Below are positions 1-10,400 of a stretch of DNA of 64,000 bases, one piece after another. The stretch spans positions 248,001 to 312,000 of the forward strand of contig NZ_MVIH01000003.1 of the NCBI RefSeq assembly GCF_002086695.1, in the 5' to 3' direction. The stretch comes from Mycolicibacterium rhodesiae (GTDB lineage Bacteria > Actinomycetota > Actinomycetes > Mycobacteriales > Mycobacteriaceae). The notes below the pieces were generated by a model. The model worked only from the letters and a program-made list of their open reading frames with translations, ran no database searches and was not told where the DNA came from. How positions within the stretch are numbered: the first letter of the stretch is position 1; each line of letters starts with the position of its first letter. The position numbers and the translations under genes were made by a program.

Positions 1-709
1 GGAGCGCGCCCATCTCCGAACGCTGCACCGTCAGGCCGAAACCCCACTCGACGACCTTGGGGAGATTGCGGCCCAGCTCGGTGGCCGAGCTTCCCGGGTG
101 GGCAGCGACAGCGATGGTGTCGGTCGCGGCCAGGCGGTTCTGGAGTTCGTAGGTGAACAGCAGGTTGGCCAGTTTCGACTGGCCGTAGGCGCGGGTGCGG
201 TCGTAGCTGCGTTCGGACTGCAGATCGTCGAAGCGGATGCTGCCGAAGCGGTGGCCGTTGCTGCTGATCGTGACGACCCGCGAGCCGGGTGCGGCGAGCA
301 CGCGGTCCAGCAGCAGGCCGGTGAGCGCGAAATGGCCGAGGTGGTTGGTGCCGAACTGCAACTCGAACCCGTCCTGGGTGGTCTGCTTCGGCGTCATCAT
401 CACGCCGGCGTTGTTGATCAGCAGGTCGATGCGGTCGTGGCGGGCGCGCAGCTCGTCGGCGGCGGCGCGGATGGACGTCAGCGACGTGAGGTCGAGTTCT
501 TGGACGCTGACGTCGGCCCCGGGGTATCGCCGCACGATGAGGTCAGCGGCGGCCTTGCCCTTGTCGAGGTTGCGGACCGCGAGAACAACGTGCGCGCCCT
601 TGGCGGCGAGCGCGCGGGCGGTTTCGTAGCCCAGTCCGGTGTTGGCTCCGGTGATCACGGCCGTCCGTCCGGTCTGGTCCGGGATGTCGGCGGAAGTCCA
701 GGGTGCCAT
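1..709 (-). CDS. SDR family oxidoreductase (Rv0439c-like), 3' end outside window
   Basis: The gene runs off the left edge, so only the first 236 codons are present. The ATG at 709-707 follows an AGGAGA ribosome binding site. The protein begins MAPWTSADIPDQ and has the Rossmann dinucleotide motif TGANTGLGYE near residue 19 and an NNAGVMMTPK segment, typical of retinol-dehydrogenase-like short-chain dehydrogenases. The substrate is unknown. M. tuberculosis has a similar SDR (Rv0439c) next to groEL2, which fits the position here. It is divergent from a TetR gene, and a near-consensus promoter plus a 19-bp inverted repeat lie between them, so repression by that TetR protein is likely. Confidence 0.9.
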   Translation of the reverse strand, partial: MAPWTSADIPDQTGRTAVITGANTGLGYETARALAAKGAHVVLAVRNLDKGKAAADLIVRRYPGADVSVQELDLTSLTSIRAAADELRARHDRIDLLINNAGVMMTPKQTTQDGFELQFGTNHLGHFALTGLLLDRVLAAPGSRVVTISSNGHRFGSIRFDDLQSERSYDRTRAYGQSKLANLLFTYELQNRLAATDTIAVAAHPGSSATELGRNLPKVVEWGFGLTVQRSEMGAL

Positions 710-720
710 GCAGTTCTCCT

Positions 721-739
721 CGGTTAGACTGGCTAACCG
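721..739. promoter_or_regulatory. Inverted-repeat operator, probably for the divergent TetR regulator
   Basis: A perfect 7-bp inverted repeat, CGGTTAG-N5-CTAACCG. It lies downstream of the predicted SDR transcription start and just upstream of its ribosome binding site. A repressor bound here would block elongation of the SDR transcript. Assignment to the adjacent TetR protein is inferred from position. Confidence 0.55.
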
Positions 740-763
740 GAGCGTGCGCCCCGGTTTTGTTCG

Positions 764-794
764 ACTATACGGAACGCGCGCCCCGCTTTGTCAA
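764..794 (-). promoter_or_regulatory. Promoter of the SDR gene
   Basis: Read on the minus strand there is a perfect TTGACA (794-789), a 19-base spacer and TATAGT (769-764). Transcription would start near 757, about 48 bases upstream of the SDR ATG. The -35 box lies just upstream of the divergent TetR start. Confidence 0.6.
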
Positions 795-811
795 CGCAGG
801 AGAGGTGTGAG

Positions 812-1369
812 GTGGGTCTGAGCTGCCGGCCACTACGGGCGGATGCCGCGCGCAACCGTGCCCGCGTGCTGCAGGTTGCCTATGAGGTGTTCGCCGAGCA
901 GGGGCTGGCCGTGCCGATCGACGAGATCGCCCGGCGAGCGGGCGTCGGCGCCGGCACCGTCTACCGGCACTTCCCGACCAAAGAAGCGTTGTTCGAAGCC
1001 GTTATCGGTGAGCGGATGCGGTTCGTCGTGGGGCGAGCACGGGAGTTGTTGGCCGCTGATCCGTCTGGCGCGCTGTATGAATTCCTCCGCGAGATGGTGC
1101 GCGAGGGCGCGGCCGACCATGGCATGGTCGAGGCGCTGGCCAGCTACGGAATCGACCTCGACACTGCGGCGCCCGGCGCCGAAGCGGAATTCCTCGGCAT
1201 TCTTGGCGAGATGCTGGCGGCGGCCCAGAAGGCGGGGACCGCCCGTGCCGACGTCGGCGTCGCGGAACTCAAGGCGCTGATGGTGGTCTGCAAGAGCGGG
1301 CAGTCCTACGGAGAAGACGTCGCCGACCGGATTACCAACGTCATCGTGGCCGGTCTACGCGCCGGGTGA
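812..1369 (+). CDS. TetR family transcriptional regulator
   Basis: A protein of 185 residues from a GTG start. An in-frame TTG at 788 exists, but GTG 812 is preferred because it follows GGAGAGG at a normal distance. The N-terminal DNA-binding domain is clear: RADAARNRARVLQVAYEVF, then the turn and recognition helix in IDEIARRAGVGAGTVYRHF, FPTKEALFEAVI closing the domain. The C-terminal ligand-binding half is helical and of unknown specificity. Divergent from the SDR gene, with the 721-739 inverted repeat between them, so it probably represses that gene. Confidence 0.88.
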   Translation: MGLSCRPLRADAARNRARVLQVAYEVFAEQGLAVPIDEIARRAGVGAGTVYRHFPTKEALFEAVIGERMRFVVGRARELLAADPSGALYEFLREMVREGAADHGMVEALASYGIDLDTAAPGAEAEFLGILGEMLAAAQKAGTARADVGVAELKALMVVCKSGQSYGEDVADRITNVIVAGLRAG

Positions 1370-1476
1370 GTCTGCGAGATACCAGGGAAATCCCTGTATC
1401 GCTGCTGGGGGCTCAATCCCTATACCTGTAGTTGCGCGCGCACGGCGCGCAGTGCTGACAGGGCGGGGGCCAGGGC

Positions 1477-4400
1477 ATGAGCTCATTCAACGATCCAACG
1501 AGGCGGAAGCCGACAGTGGCGCAGCCTCGGTTCGAGAAGTCGATCGGCCGGATCGGTGCGCTGGCCGTGGCGTTGGGCGTCGGTTTCGGCCTCGGCGCTC
1601 CGCTTGCCTGTGGCGTCGCCAATGCCACGGGGCCTGACGCGGGCTCGAGCGCCGACGGGGGAGCATCGAGTGGCCGCACTGGAAGCGGCACGGGGAACAG
1701 CGGTCGACAAGGGGTGCACCTTCACAAGCCGAGTCGCGGTGCCTCGAAGTCCGGCAGCGCGGTGCAGCAGTCGGAGCGTCACACCAGCACACCCCGTGCC
1801 GCATCCAGCGTGTCACCGAAGTCCGAGACCGCGTCGCCGAAGCAGGTTCAAGACATTCGTCCGGCCGTCTCGGACGACACCGATGGGGGCGCTGAGGGGT
1901 CGTTGTCGTCGGTGACCGTCAGCGTCTCCGCGGCGGCGCGGCCCAGTGATCCCGGCGGACCTGCGTCCCCTCCGATCACGCTCAAGAGCATCGTCACCGA
2001 CGCGCTCACCTGGGTTGGATTGCGCGGTCTTGCACCTTCCCTGCCGGTGCCCGATGTGCCGGTACCGCCATTCTTTGAAGGCCTCTGGCTCGCCGTGCGC
2101 GGATTCCAGCGCACAGTCAACAACCAACGGCCCGCCGCCCACCCCACCCTGCTCGAGCCGGATCCCGACGGCACGATTCGCGGCAATGTGAACGCCACGG
2201 ACTTCGACGGCGACCCGCTGAGTTATTCGGTGTCCAAGCCGGCGACCAAGGGCGACGTTTCGGTGGATTCGGACGGCAGCTTTACCTACAAACCAGGTGA
2301 CGAGATCGTCGCCACCGGCGGCACGGACAGCTTCACGATCAAGATCGACGACGGTGCCACTCATGGCTTGGCGGGGCTGCTCGGCCTGAGCGGTCCGGCC
2401 ATGGCGACGGTCAAGGTCACAGTGGCTGCGCCAGTGGGACCGGTCAATCACGCGCCGGTCAATGGTGTTGCCGACGTGCACGATCCGGATGGCGACGGCA
2501 AGGTGACCGGGACCGTCACGGCCACGGACCCAGACGGTGACACGCTCAAATACGCGCGAGGCACGTCACCGGGCAAGGGCGCCGTGGTCGTCAATGAGGA
2601 CGGAAGCTTCACGTACACACCGACAACCGAGGCGCGCCACGATGCGTCGGCCAATGCGGCGGGTGTGGTGCGTGACGGCTTCACGGTGACCGTCAGCGAC
2701 GGCAACGGTGGCACACTGGCGGTGCCGGTGTCCGTGATTGTCAGTGCGAAGAACTCCGCACCAAGCGGGATCTCGGTTGATTCCGGCAGTCCGGATGCCG
2801 TCACGGGGCTCGTAACCGGTGCGGTTCACGCTACGGATGCCGATCAGGACACGCTGACGTACACGGTGTCGACGCAACCCGGTCATGCGCAGCAGTTCGA
2901 TTTCGACAGCAGCACAGGCGCTTTCACCTACAAGCCAACTGACGACGCGCGGCACGCGGCATCTAGTGGTGGGTCGACGACAGACTCGTTCGCGGTCACC
3001 GTCGCTGACGGGCACGGCGGTACGACCACGACCGACGTCAGTGTGACGGTGGCGCCGTCAGCGCCGGTCAACCACGCACCGGTGGCCAATGACGATTCCG
3101 CGACCACCAACGAAAACGTCCCGGTGTCAATCTCTGTTCTGGCCAACGATTCGGACGCTGACAGTGACGCGCTGGTCGTCACTGACGCGGCAACTCCGTT
3201 GCACGGCAGCGTCACTCATAGCGATAGCGGTGTCACGTACACCCCGAACACCGATTACCACGGCGCCGACAGCTTCACCTACACCGTCAGTGATGGCCAC
3301 GGCGGCACGGCCAGCGGCACGGTCAGGGTCACCGTGGCACCGGTCGACGCACCGCCGCTGACCGGCGTTCCGGTCGGCGGGCTACCGCTTGGCGCGCCGG
3401 TGACCACACGAGACGGTACGGTCTATCAACTGCTCTCTGACCTCGGCGGCGGGACCGGCAGCGTCGCGATCATCGGCAACAACGGCTCCACCACGGTGGT
3501 GGCGCTCCCGGGATCTCGCACATCTGGCCTGTTCGCCAGGCCGGGCGGGGATGTCATCATCACGACCTTGAGTCAGGTCGGCGAGGACGAGTTCGACGAC
3601 AGCTCCTATCGCACGCTTGTATCGGTGGTGCGACCCAACGGCACCATCTCCACTACCGAAATCACCGGTTTGGCCAAGAGCGCGCCCGTCGTCGCGGCCG
3701 ACGGCACCGCCTACCAGATCGTGACGACGGCGGTCGATACCGGGATCGTGGCTGACGGCACGCCGGTGACTGCCAGGACGATGGTCGTCCTGCGGGTCGA
3801 CCCTGGCGGCACGGTCAGTATTCAAACCCTCCCCACAGTGCCCGGGGGCACCGTGTACGGGCTCCCCACAGGCAATGTCGTCACGGATGCCCAAGGCAAT
3901 GGATACGTGGCTTTTGGCGGAGCGAAGTTGAACACGGCCGGCTATTCCTACGCAGCGGGGATCATGGTTATCCCGGCCCACGGCTCGGCCTATCTGTCGG
4001 ATGTGGTGTCGAACAACTTTCTGGCCAGCCCGATGGCGGTCGCTCCCGACGGCACCGCGTATGCGGCGTTCCTCGAGAACGACGAGTCGACGATGGTGAT
4101 GAAGCTGTCGGGTCACACCACCACCTTCTATCGCAATATCGTGGGCGCTCCCGCACGGGAGGTCCCGCCCTTAGTCGTTGGTGCCGACGGTTCCGCGTAC
4201 CTGGTCACAACTTCGTCCTCCACAGAAGGCGACATCATCGCCAGCCACATCACCCGAATCGGCGGGAACACTATCGACATCCCCGTTCCGCTGGAGACAC
4301 CGTTGTTGGTCGCACCCGACGGCGGGGCCTTCCAGATGATCTCGTTGGGCCAGGTCCTGGCGATCAGTCCAGGCGGGGCCCACACCACCCTGTCGATCGA

Positions 4401-6240
4401 TGCCACTCAGTTCGTGCTGGGGCCGGACGGAAAGGGTTACGCACCCACCGCCGGCCACGTCACCGTCGTAACCACCGGCGGCGCAACCTCCGATATCGAG
4501 ATCGGCGGAATCGGTGCGTCACCGCTGGTGTTCGGGCCGGAAGGGACACCGTTCGCGGCGGTCGACACCGGCTCGAGCTATGTCATCAAAAACCTGGCCA
4601 CCGGCGCGAGCAGCGACCCGCTGGCCAAGTCCGACAGCACTTCTGGCATAGGAACGTTGGCGCTCGGACCGGACGGCACCGCCGTGTTCGTTCCGGCGGG
4701 CTCCGCCACCGACTCCCATCCCGTGCAGATCCTCACCTACACTCCCGACGGGGCGACCGTCATCAGTTCTCCGGTCAACGGTGTCAGTTCGGGCGGGATC
4801 ACGTTCGGCCCTGACGGCACCGCCTACGTCGGCGTGCTCCAAAAAGGCGACGACGGCAGCTTCGGCACGACCATCGTCACTGTCACCTCCGCTGGAGCCA
4901 CTACGGGACCGACGGTCAGCGGACTCGCGATCCAGCTTGCTGCTACATACCACGGTTTGTACGCGTTCGCCGCGTCGATCACTGGAGAGGGCACCTTCGG
5001 GAATACCCACTTGGTCTCACTGCCAGCGGTTCCCAACACTGTCGTGCCGGCGACGACCGTTGCCAAGACCGTGAACAACGCTACGGGTGTCGTCACCGGG
5101 CAAGTGACCGCGGGCTCCAAGCTCGGCGAGGGCGTCACCTGGTCCGGTTCGACCACGACCGCGCTGGGAAGCCTCGTGGTGGGGTCTGACGGAACGTTCA
5201 CGTTCACGCCCAGCGAGGCCGCGCGTGCGTATGCCCAGGAATCGGGCAAGGTGTACAACGTCATCGGGTCGTTCACCGCCACCAACAGTGCGGGTCAGGT
5301 CTACACCATCCCGTTCAACGTGCCCCTGCTGCCAACCAATTACCCCGTGACGCCGTCGACGTCACAGCTATACCCGCTGCACACTTTCAACGGCGCAGGT
5401 ACGACATTCAGCAACGACCCCGACTCTCTGCTGGGTCAGGACGGCGTCGTCAGCTCCTGGTTCGGCGAGCCCGCGTTGGAGTGGACCACCATCCACGACA
5501 TTCTGACCGACGGCCGGGATTTCGCAGAATGCAACCCCTGCAGCGGCAAAGGTGAGTGGGATTGGGACTACTCCGAAGTCAAGATCTCCTACACAGGGCA
5601 TCCCGACCTCACCCAGACCGCCGACGGCACTCCGATCAACGCCGAGGTGTATGTCGTCAGTCTTCTGCACGTGCCCGGTATGAAGTATTACGAGGCCTAT
5701 GTGATCGGCTACCGCAAGATGGAAAAAGGTGACTTCATCTACGTCAAATCCGACAGCGCGAATCAGGCCAGAGTCGACGGCGGCACCGGTGTCGTGAAGC
5801 AGGCCTTCGTCGACTATGAAGCCATCGAGGTCGTGCCCGGCACCTTCCCCGAAGATTGGTTCTACCAGCGCGACCCGGGTGACGTGGGCGGATTCATCTT
5901 CGACAACGAATTGCCCAGTGACGCTTTGAAGCCTGAGGAGGAGAAGCAATACACCGAGGGTGTTGGGCAGATTCTTGACTATTATCAGAGCATTCACAAC
6001 GGTCTCGAAATCGGTGGAAACCTCGCGTCCATTTTCGGTTCGATGGTCGTTGATCCTGAGACCGGTGTCTTTACCGCGGTGGAGGGGGGCAAAAAGGTGA
6101 AGCTGGCTCTCAAAGTCGTCAAAACTGTCGGTTTGCACCTCGAAGACATCAAAGACCCCGAAGCATTCTTGAATTCGGCGATGTTCCTCGCTGAGGGGCC
6201 GGAGGTCGGATCAGTGCCCAGTGTCGGCATCCCGGACTGA
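1477..6240 (+). CDS. Large secreted mosaic protein: VCBS/cadherin-like repeats, PDG-repeat region, novel C-terminus
   Basis: 1587 residues. A basic N-terminus and hydrophobic segment (residues ~25-50, ending GVANA) look like a signal peptide, followed by a Ser/Gly/Lys-rich linker to ~160. Residues ~223-623 hold four immunoglobulin-like repeats of the VCBS/cadherin type (for example NHAPVANDDSATTNENVPVS; GTDSFTIKIDDG). Residues ~631-1184 repeat a motif like APDGTAYAAF about nine times, suggesting a beta-propeller. A fifth VCBS-like repeat follows (~1189-1282). The last ~300 residues are rich in Trp, Tyr and Asp, carry an ECNPC pair, and match nothing I recognise. Likely a cell-surface or exported protein; adhesion is only a guess from the repeats. 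Confidence 0.85.
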   Translation: MSSFNDPTRRKPTVAQPRFEKSIGRIGALAVALGVGFGLGAPLACGVANATGPDAGSSADGGASSGRTGSGTGNSGRQGVHLHKPSRGASKSGSAVQQSERHTSTPRAASSVSPKSETASPKQVQDIRPAVSDDTDGGAEGSLSSVTVSVSAAARPSDPGGPASPPITLKSIVTDALTWVGLRGLAPSLPVPDVPVPPFFEGLWLAVRGFQRTVNNQRPAAHPTLLEPDPDGTIRGNVNATDFDGDPLSYSVSKPATKGDVSVDSDGSFTYKPGDEIVATGGTDSFTIKIDDGATHGLAGLLGLSGPAMATVKVTVAAPVGPVNHAPVNGVADVHDPDGDGKVTGTVTATDPDGDTLKYARGTSPGKGAVVVNEDGSFTYTPTTEARHDASANAAGVVRDGFTVTVSDGNGGTLAVPVSVIVSAKNSAPSGISVDSGSPDAVTGLVTGAVHATDADQDTLTYTVSTQPGHAQQFDFDSSTGAFTYKPTDDARHAASSGGSTTDSFAVTVADGHGGTTTTDVSVTVAPSAPVNHAPVANDDSATTNENVPVSISVLANDSDADSDALVVTDAATPLHGSVTHSDSGVTYTPNTDYHGADSFTYTVSDGHGGTASGTVRVTVAPVDAPPLTGVPVGGLPLGAPVTTRDGTVYQLLSDLGGGTGSVAIIGNNGSTTVVALPGSRTSGLFARPGGDVIITTLSQVGEDEFDDSSYRTLVSVVRPNGTISTTEITGLAKSAPVVAADGTAYQIVTTAVDTGIVADGTPVTARTMVVLRVDPGGTVSIQTLPTVPGGTVYGLPTGNVVTDAQGNGYVAFGGAKLNTAGYSYAAGIMVIPAHGSAYLSDVVSNNFLASPMAVAPDGTAYAAFLENDESTMVMKLSGHTTTFYRNIVGAPAREVPPLVVGADGSAYLVTTSSSTEGDIIASHITRIGGNTIDIPVPLETPLLVAPDGGAFQMISLGQVLAISPGGAHTTLSIDATQFVLGPDGKGYAPTAGHVTVVTTGGATSDIEIGGIGASPLVFGPEGTPFAAVDTGSSYVIKNLATGASSDPLAKSDSTSGIGTLALGPDGTAVFVPAGSATDSHPVQILTYTPDGATVISSPVNGVSSGGITFGPDGTAYVGVLQKGDDGSFGTTIVTVTSAGATTGPTVSGLAIQLAATYHGLYAFAASITGEGTFGNTHLVSLPAVPNTVVPATTVAKTVNNATGVVTGQVTAGSKLGEGVTWSGSTTTALGSLVVGSDGTFTFTPSEAARAYAQESGKVYNVIGSFTATNSAGQVYTIPFNVPLLPTNYPVTPSTSQLYPLHTFNGAGTTFSNDPDSLLGQDGVVSSWFGEPALEWTTIHDILTDGRDFAECNPCSGKGEWDWDYSEVKISYTGHPDLTQTADGTPINAEVYVVSLLHVPGMKYYEAYVIGYRKMEKGDFIYVKSDSANQARVDGGTGVVKQAFVDYEAIEVVPGTFPEDWFYQRDPGDVGGFIFDNELPSDALKPEEEKQYTEGVGQILDYYQSIHNGLEIGGNLASIFGSMVVDPETGVFTAVEGGKKVKLALKVVKTVGLHLEDIKDPEAFLNSAMFLAEGPEVGSVPSVGIPD

Positions 6241-6298
6241 CGCTCGATAACGGGCCGGTGACCGACCAGAGCAGCACGCTGACGGCGTAAACAGATTC

Positions 6299-6325
6299 CT
6301 TGCACTCGACTGGGGCGAGTGCTAA
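6299..6325. promoter_or_regulatory. CIRCE element 1 (HrcA operator) of groEL2
   Basis: Inverted repeat GCACTC-N9-GAGTGC with flanks matching CIRCE (consensus TTAGCACTC-N9-GAGTGCTAA; the right arm is exact, the left arm has two mismatches at its outer end). It lies about 140 bases upstream of the groEL2 start. Confidence 0.9.
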
Positions 6326-6333
6326 AAAGGTGG

Positions 6334-8090
<1,757 letters not shown>

Positions 8091-8103
8091 GTCCCAGTAC
8101 GAG

Positions 8104-8139
8104 AAAAGCCCCGGCCCGCTTGGCGAGCCGGGGCTTTTT
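8104..8139 (+). terminator. Intrinsic terminator of groEL2
   Basis: A perfect 12-bp stem (AAAAGCCCCGGC with GCCGGGGCTTTT), an 11-base loop, and a run of five T, starting 13 bases after the groEL2 stop. Confidence 0.93.
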
Positions 8140-8150
8140 CGTTTGTCTGT

Positions 8151-8212
8151 CCCCAGTGTGGGCTTTATGCACAGAATTTAACGAAATCGCGTGCACAGCA
8201 CCCACAGTCGAG
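8151..8212. repeat. Left copy of a 62-bp palindromic repeat flanking the DUF559 gene
   Basis: 62 bases that align without gaps to 9071-9132 with 44 identities. The outer arms are nearly invariant (AGTGTGGGC on the left, CCCACAGTCGAG on the right) while the middle varies. The arms are inverted repeats of each other, so each copy can fold into a long hairpin. It sits directly upstream of the gene. Confidence 0.75.
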
Positions 8213-8235
8213 AGGGAGGCAGTGATCGTGTCGAG

Positions 8236-9069
8236 GTGCAACCATTTGTCGGAAGTGCTGCGGTGCGCCGCGGTGAGATCACCAGACGTGCGCTGGCGCG
8301 TGGATACAAAGCGGTCTACCGCGATGTCTACCTACCCCGCGACGTCGAACTGACCGCTCAATTGCGAGCGCGGGCTGCACATCTGGCTACCGGGGCTACG
8401 TTGTGCGGGCTGTCGGCTGCAGCTGCATTCGGCACGAAGTGGATAGATCCCTTGGCCCCAGAGGAAATCATTCGTGCCGACCGGCATGCCGCCCGCGGCA
8501 TCGTCGTGCACACGTGGGACCTCGAGTCCGACGAGACGTGCCTGACCGCAAGCATGCCGGTGACGACGGCGGCGCGCACCGCCTTCGATATCGGCCGTCG
8601 CGGTCAGTTAGTCCAGACCATTCCCGTCCTCGACGCACTGATGAACGCTACTGGGCTGAAGCACGCCGCGGTGGAGGCGATTGCCGAAAGGCACCCTCGC
8701 GCCAGAGGCGTGTCCCGACTGCGCTCGACACTGCCGTTGGTGGACGGCGCCGCCGAATCGCCGCAAGAGAGCAGGTTGCGACTGCTGCTGGTCCAGGCCG
8801 GCCTGCCGCGGCCGGAGACACAGATCGAATTCCGAGATCTACATATTCGCGTGGACATGGGCTGGCGGGAATGGAAGGTCGCCGTCGAATACGACGGTGT
8901 TCAACATTGGACTGATGGCCGGCAGCGGGCGTGGGACCTGGAGCGGATTGCGCAATTGGAAGCTGCGGGTTGGGTGGTCGTGCGAATCAGCGCCGAAATG
9001 ATGAAGCGACCGAATGTCATCGTCGAACGGGTGGCAACGAAATTGCGCGCGGCGGGATGCGCGATTTAG
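8236..9069 (+). CDS. DUF559 (endonuclease-like) protein with N-terminal AbiEi-type winged helix
   Basis: 277 residues from the GTG at 8236, chosen because the product MQPFVGSAAVRRGEITRR matches how this mycobacterial family starts; an in-frame GTG at 8191 lies inside the upstream repeat. Residues ~1-45 resemble the AbiEi antitoxin-type helix-turn-helix (GEITRRALARGYKAVYRDVYLP). The C-terminal half (from ~175) is DUF559, a Vsr/PD-(D/E)XK nuclease-like fold with D207 in VDMGW and E218/D220 in VAVEYDG as likely metal ligands. The cellular role of the family is unknown. It is flanked on both sides by copies of the same palindromic repeat, which hints at mobility. Confidence 0.8.
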   Translation: MQPFVGSAAVRRGEITRRALARGYKAVYRDVYLPRDVELTAQLRARAAHLATGATLCGLSAAAAFGTKWIDPLAPEEIIRADRHAARGIVVHTWDLESDETCLTASMPVTTAARTAFDIGRRGQLVQTIPVLDALMNATGLKHAAVEAIAERHPRARGVSRLRSTLPLVDGAAESPQESRLRLLLVQAGLPRPETQIEFRDLHIRVDMGWREWKVAVEYDGVQHWTDGRQRAWDLERIAQLEAAGWVVVRISAEMMKRPNVIVERVATKLRAAGCAI

Positions 9070-9070
9070 C

Positions 9071-9132
9071 GCCGAGTGTGGGCCTTGTACACGGTTTTTC
9101 GGCGATTTGCGTGCATAGGGCCCACAGTCGAG
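9071..9132. repeat. Right copy of the 62-bp palindromic repeat
   Basis: Begins two bases after the DUF559 stop codon and lies in the same orientation as the left copy (8151-8212). It ends just before the stop of the next, minus-strand gene. As RNA it could act as a bidirectional terminator between the converging genes. Confidence 0.75.
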
Positions 9133-9139
9133 GCGAGGG

Positions 9140-9508
9140 TCACCCCAGCGGAACGCAGTCGTCGCCGCAGCCAGATGCCGTGGCCACACCCGGGACGGCA
9201 GGCCGGTGCAGCACCGCTCGCTGCGGGATGACATGCAGTCGGTCGTCGGTCAGCTCGCCGCGGCCGTCGACGATCAAGCTGTACCCACCGGGCTCACGCG
9301 GCGGCCAGACCATCGTGACGTCGGGGTGCGCGAGCGTGTTGCGGCGGGTGCTGTTGCCCACCGAGCCGACGTCGAGTACGCCGCCGACGAGCCGAGGGTC
9401 TACCGCGACCGTGTGCGCGCGGTGCTCGTCGCTCACGGTGATCAGATAGCCGAACGGATAATCGGCCAGCGTGCCGGCGAGCTGATCGAGATCCACCTTG
9501 ACGCTCAT
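9140..9508 (-). CDS. Pyridoxamine 5'-phosphate oxidase-fold (PPOX / F420-binding type) protein
   Basis: 122 residues from ATG 9508; an in-frame upstream ATG at 9532 is less likely because homologues begin at MSVKVDLDQL. The split-barrel pattern of the PPOX family is visible: ADYPFGYLITVSDEHRAHTV, then VGSVGNSTRRNTLAHPDVTMVW and GGYSLIVDGRGEL. Members bind FMN or F420 and reduce small molecules; the substrate cannot be read here. Divergent from the SDR gene at 9573. Confidence 0.82.
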   Translation of the reverse strand: MSVKVDLDQLAGTLADYPFGYLITVSDEHRAHTVAVDPRLVGGVLDVGSVGNSTRRNTLAHPDVTMVWPPREPGGYSLIVDGRGELTDDRLHVIPQRAVLHRPAVPGVATASGCGDDCVPLG

Positions 9509-9532
9509 GGGCCGACGATAACCCCAAGCCAT

Positions 9533-9562
9533 CTAGGGAATACCGCCGCTGTGCCCTAGGGT
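9533..9562 (+). promoter_or_regulatory. Divergent promoter region with CTAGGG/CCCTAG inverted repeat
   Basis: CTAGGG (9533-9538) and CCCTAG (9554-9559) form an inverted repeat in the 64-base gap between two divergent genes. TAGGGT (9557-9562) fits a TANNNT -10 box placed so that transcription starts at or next to the ATG at 9573, giving a leaderless or nearly leaderless SDR mRNA. Confidence 0.4.
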
Positions 9563-9572
9563 TGCCAACCAA

Positions 9573-10397
9573 ATGCCGCTGCCTACGCCGTCTCCCACGT
9601 CCACTGCCGTCGTCACCGGGGCCTCGTCGGGCATCGGCGCAGATCTCGCCCGCGAACTCGCCGCCCGCGGGCACGGGGTCACTCTCGTCGCCCGCCGCGA
9701 GGACAAGCTCAGAGAGCTCGCTGCCGAACTCGGCGACCAAGTCCGCGTCGAGGTCATCGCCTGCGACGTCGCCGACGCTGACGCCCGTGCCGCCCTGTTC
9801 GACGAGGTCGAGCGACGCGGCCTCACCGTCGACATCCTGATCAACAACGCAGGCATCGGTGTGGTCGGATCGGTCGCCACCGCACCGGTCGCCGACGAGA
9901 TCGCTCAGGTGCGCGTCAACGTCGAAGCGGTCATCGACCTCACCTCACGCGCTGTCCAGCAGATGGTGCCGCGCGGTCGGGGCGCGATCCTCAACGTCGG
10001 ATCGACCGCGGGCTTCCAGCCGTTCCCCGGCCAGGCCGGCTACGCCGCCACCAAAGCATTCGTCCGCAGCTTCACCGCCGGGCTGCGCGGCGAGCTCGCC
10101 GGCACCGGGGTGACCGCAGCGGTCCTGCACCCCGGGCCGGTGCGCACCGAGTTCCTCGCCGCCGCCGGAATGGACGAACGCGAATTCGCCTCCGCGTTTC
10201 CGAAATTCATGTGGATGCCGTCGCGGACCGTCGCGAAGATCGGCATCGACGCGCTGGCAGGCGACCGCGGCGACGTGATCGCAGGTATTCAGAACGTGAT
10301 CAGTACCCGGATCTTCCAGGCACTTCCGCATCGCGTGCTGCTGCCCCTGCTGTCCAAGAGCCATCCCGCGCTCAAGCGCGACACAAGCCGACACTGA
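9573..10397 (+). CDS. SDR family NAD(P)-dependent oxidoreductase
   Basis: 274 residues, a classical short-chain dehydrogenase. TGASSGIG at residues 15-22 binds the cofactor, ILINNAGIG follows, and the active site is visible as VGSTAGF (Ser) and YAATKAF (Tyr-x-x-x-Lys). The R-R residues after the second strand (VARRED) suggest NADPH. The family resembles mycobacterial acyl or keto reductases, but the substrate is unknown. No partner gene overlaps it. Confidence 0.88.
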   Translation: MPLPTPSPTSTAVVTGASSGIGADLARELAARGHGVTLVARREDKLRELAAELGDQVRVEVIACDVADADARAALFDEVERRGLTVDILINNAGIGVVGSVATAPVADEIAQVRVNVEAVIDLTSRAVQQMVPRGRGAILNVGSTAGFQPFPGQAGYAATKAFVRSFTAGLRGELAGTGVTAAVLHPGPVRTEFLAAAGMDEREFASAFPKFMWMPSRTVAKIGIDALAGDRGDVIAGIQNVISTRIFQALPHRVLLPLLSKSHPALKRDTSRH

Positions 10398-10400
10398 CGT

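Noticed and set aside
788..811. TTG start for the TetR protein
   Set aside because: The GTG at 812 has a better ribosome binding site, and the extension adds no conserved sequence.
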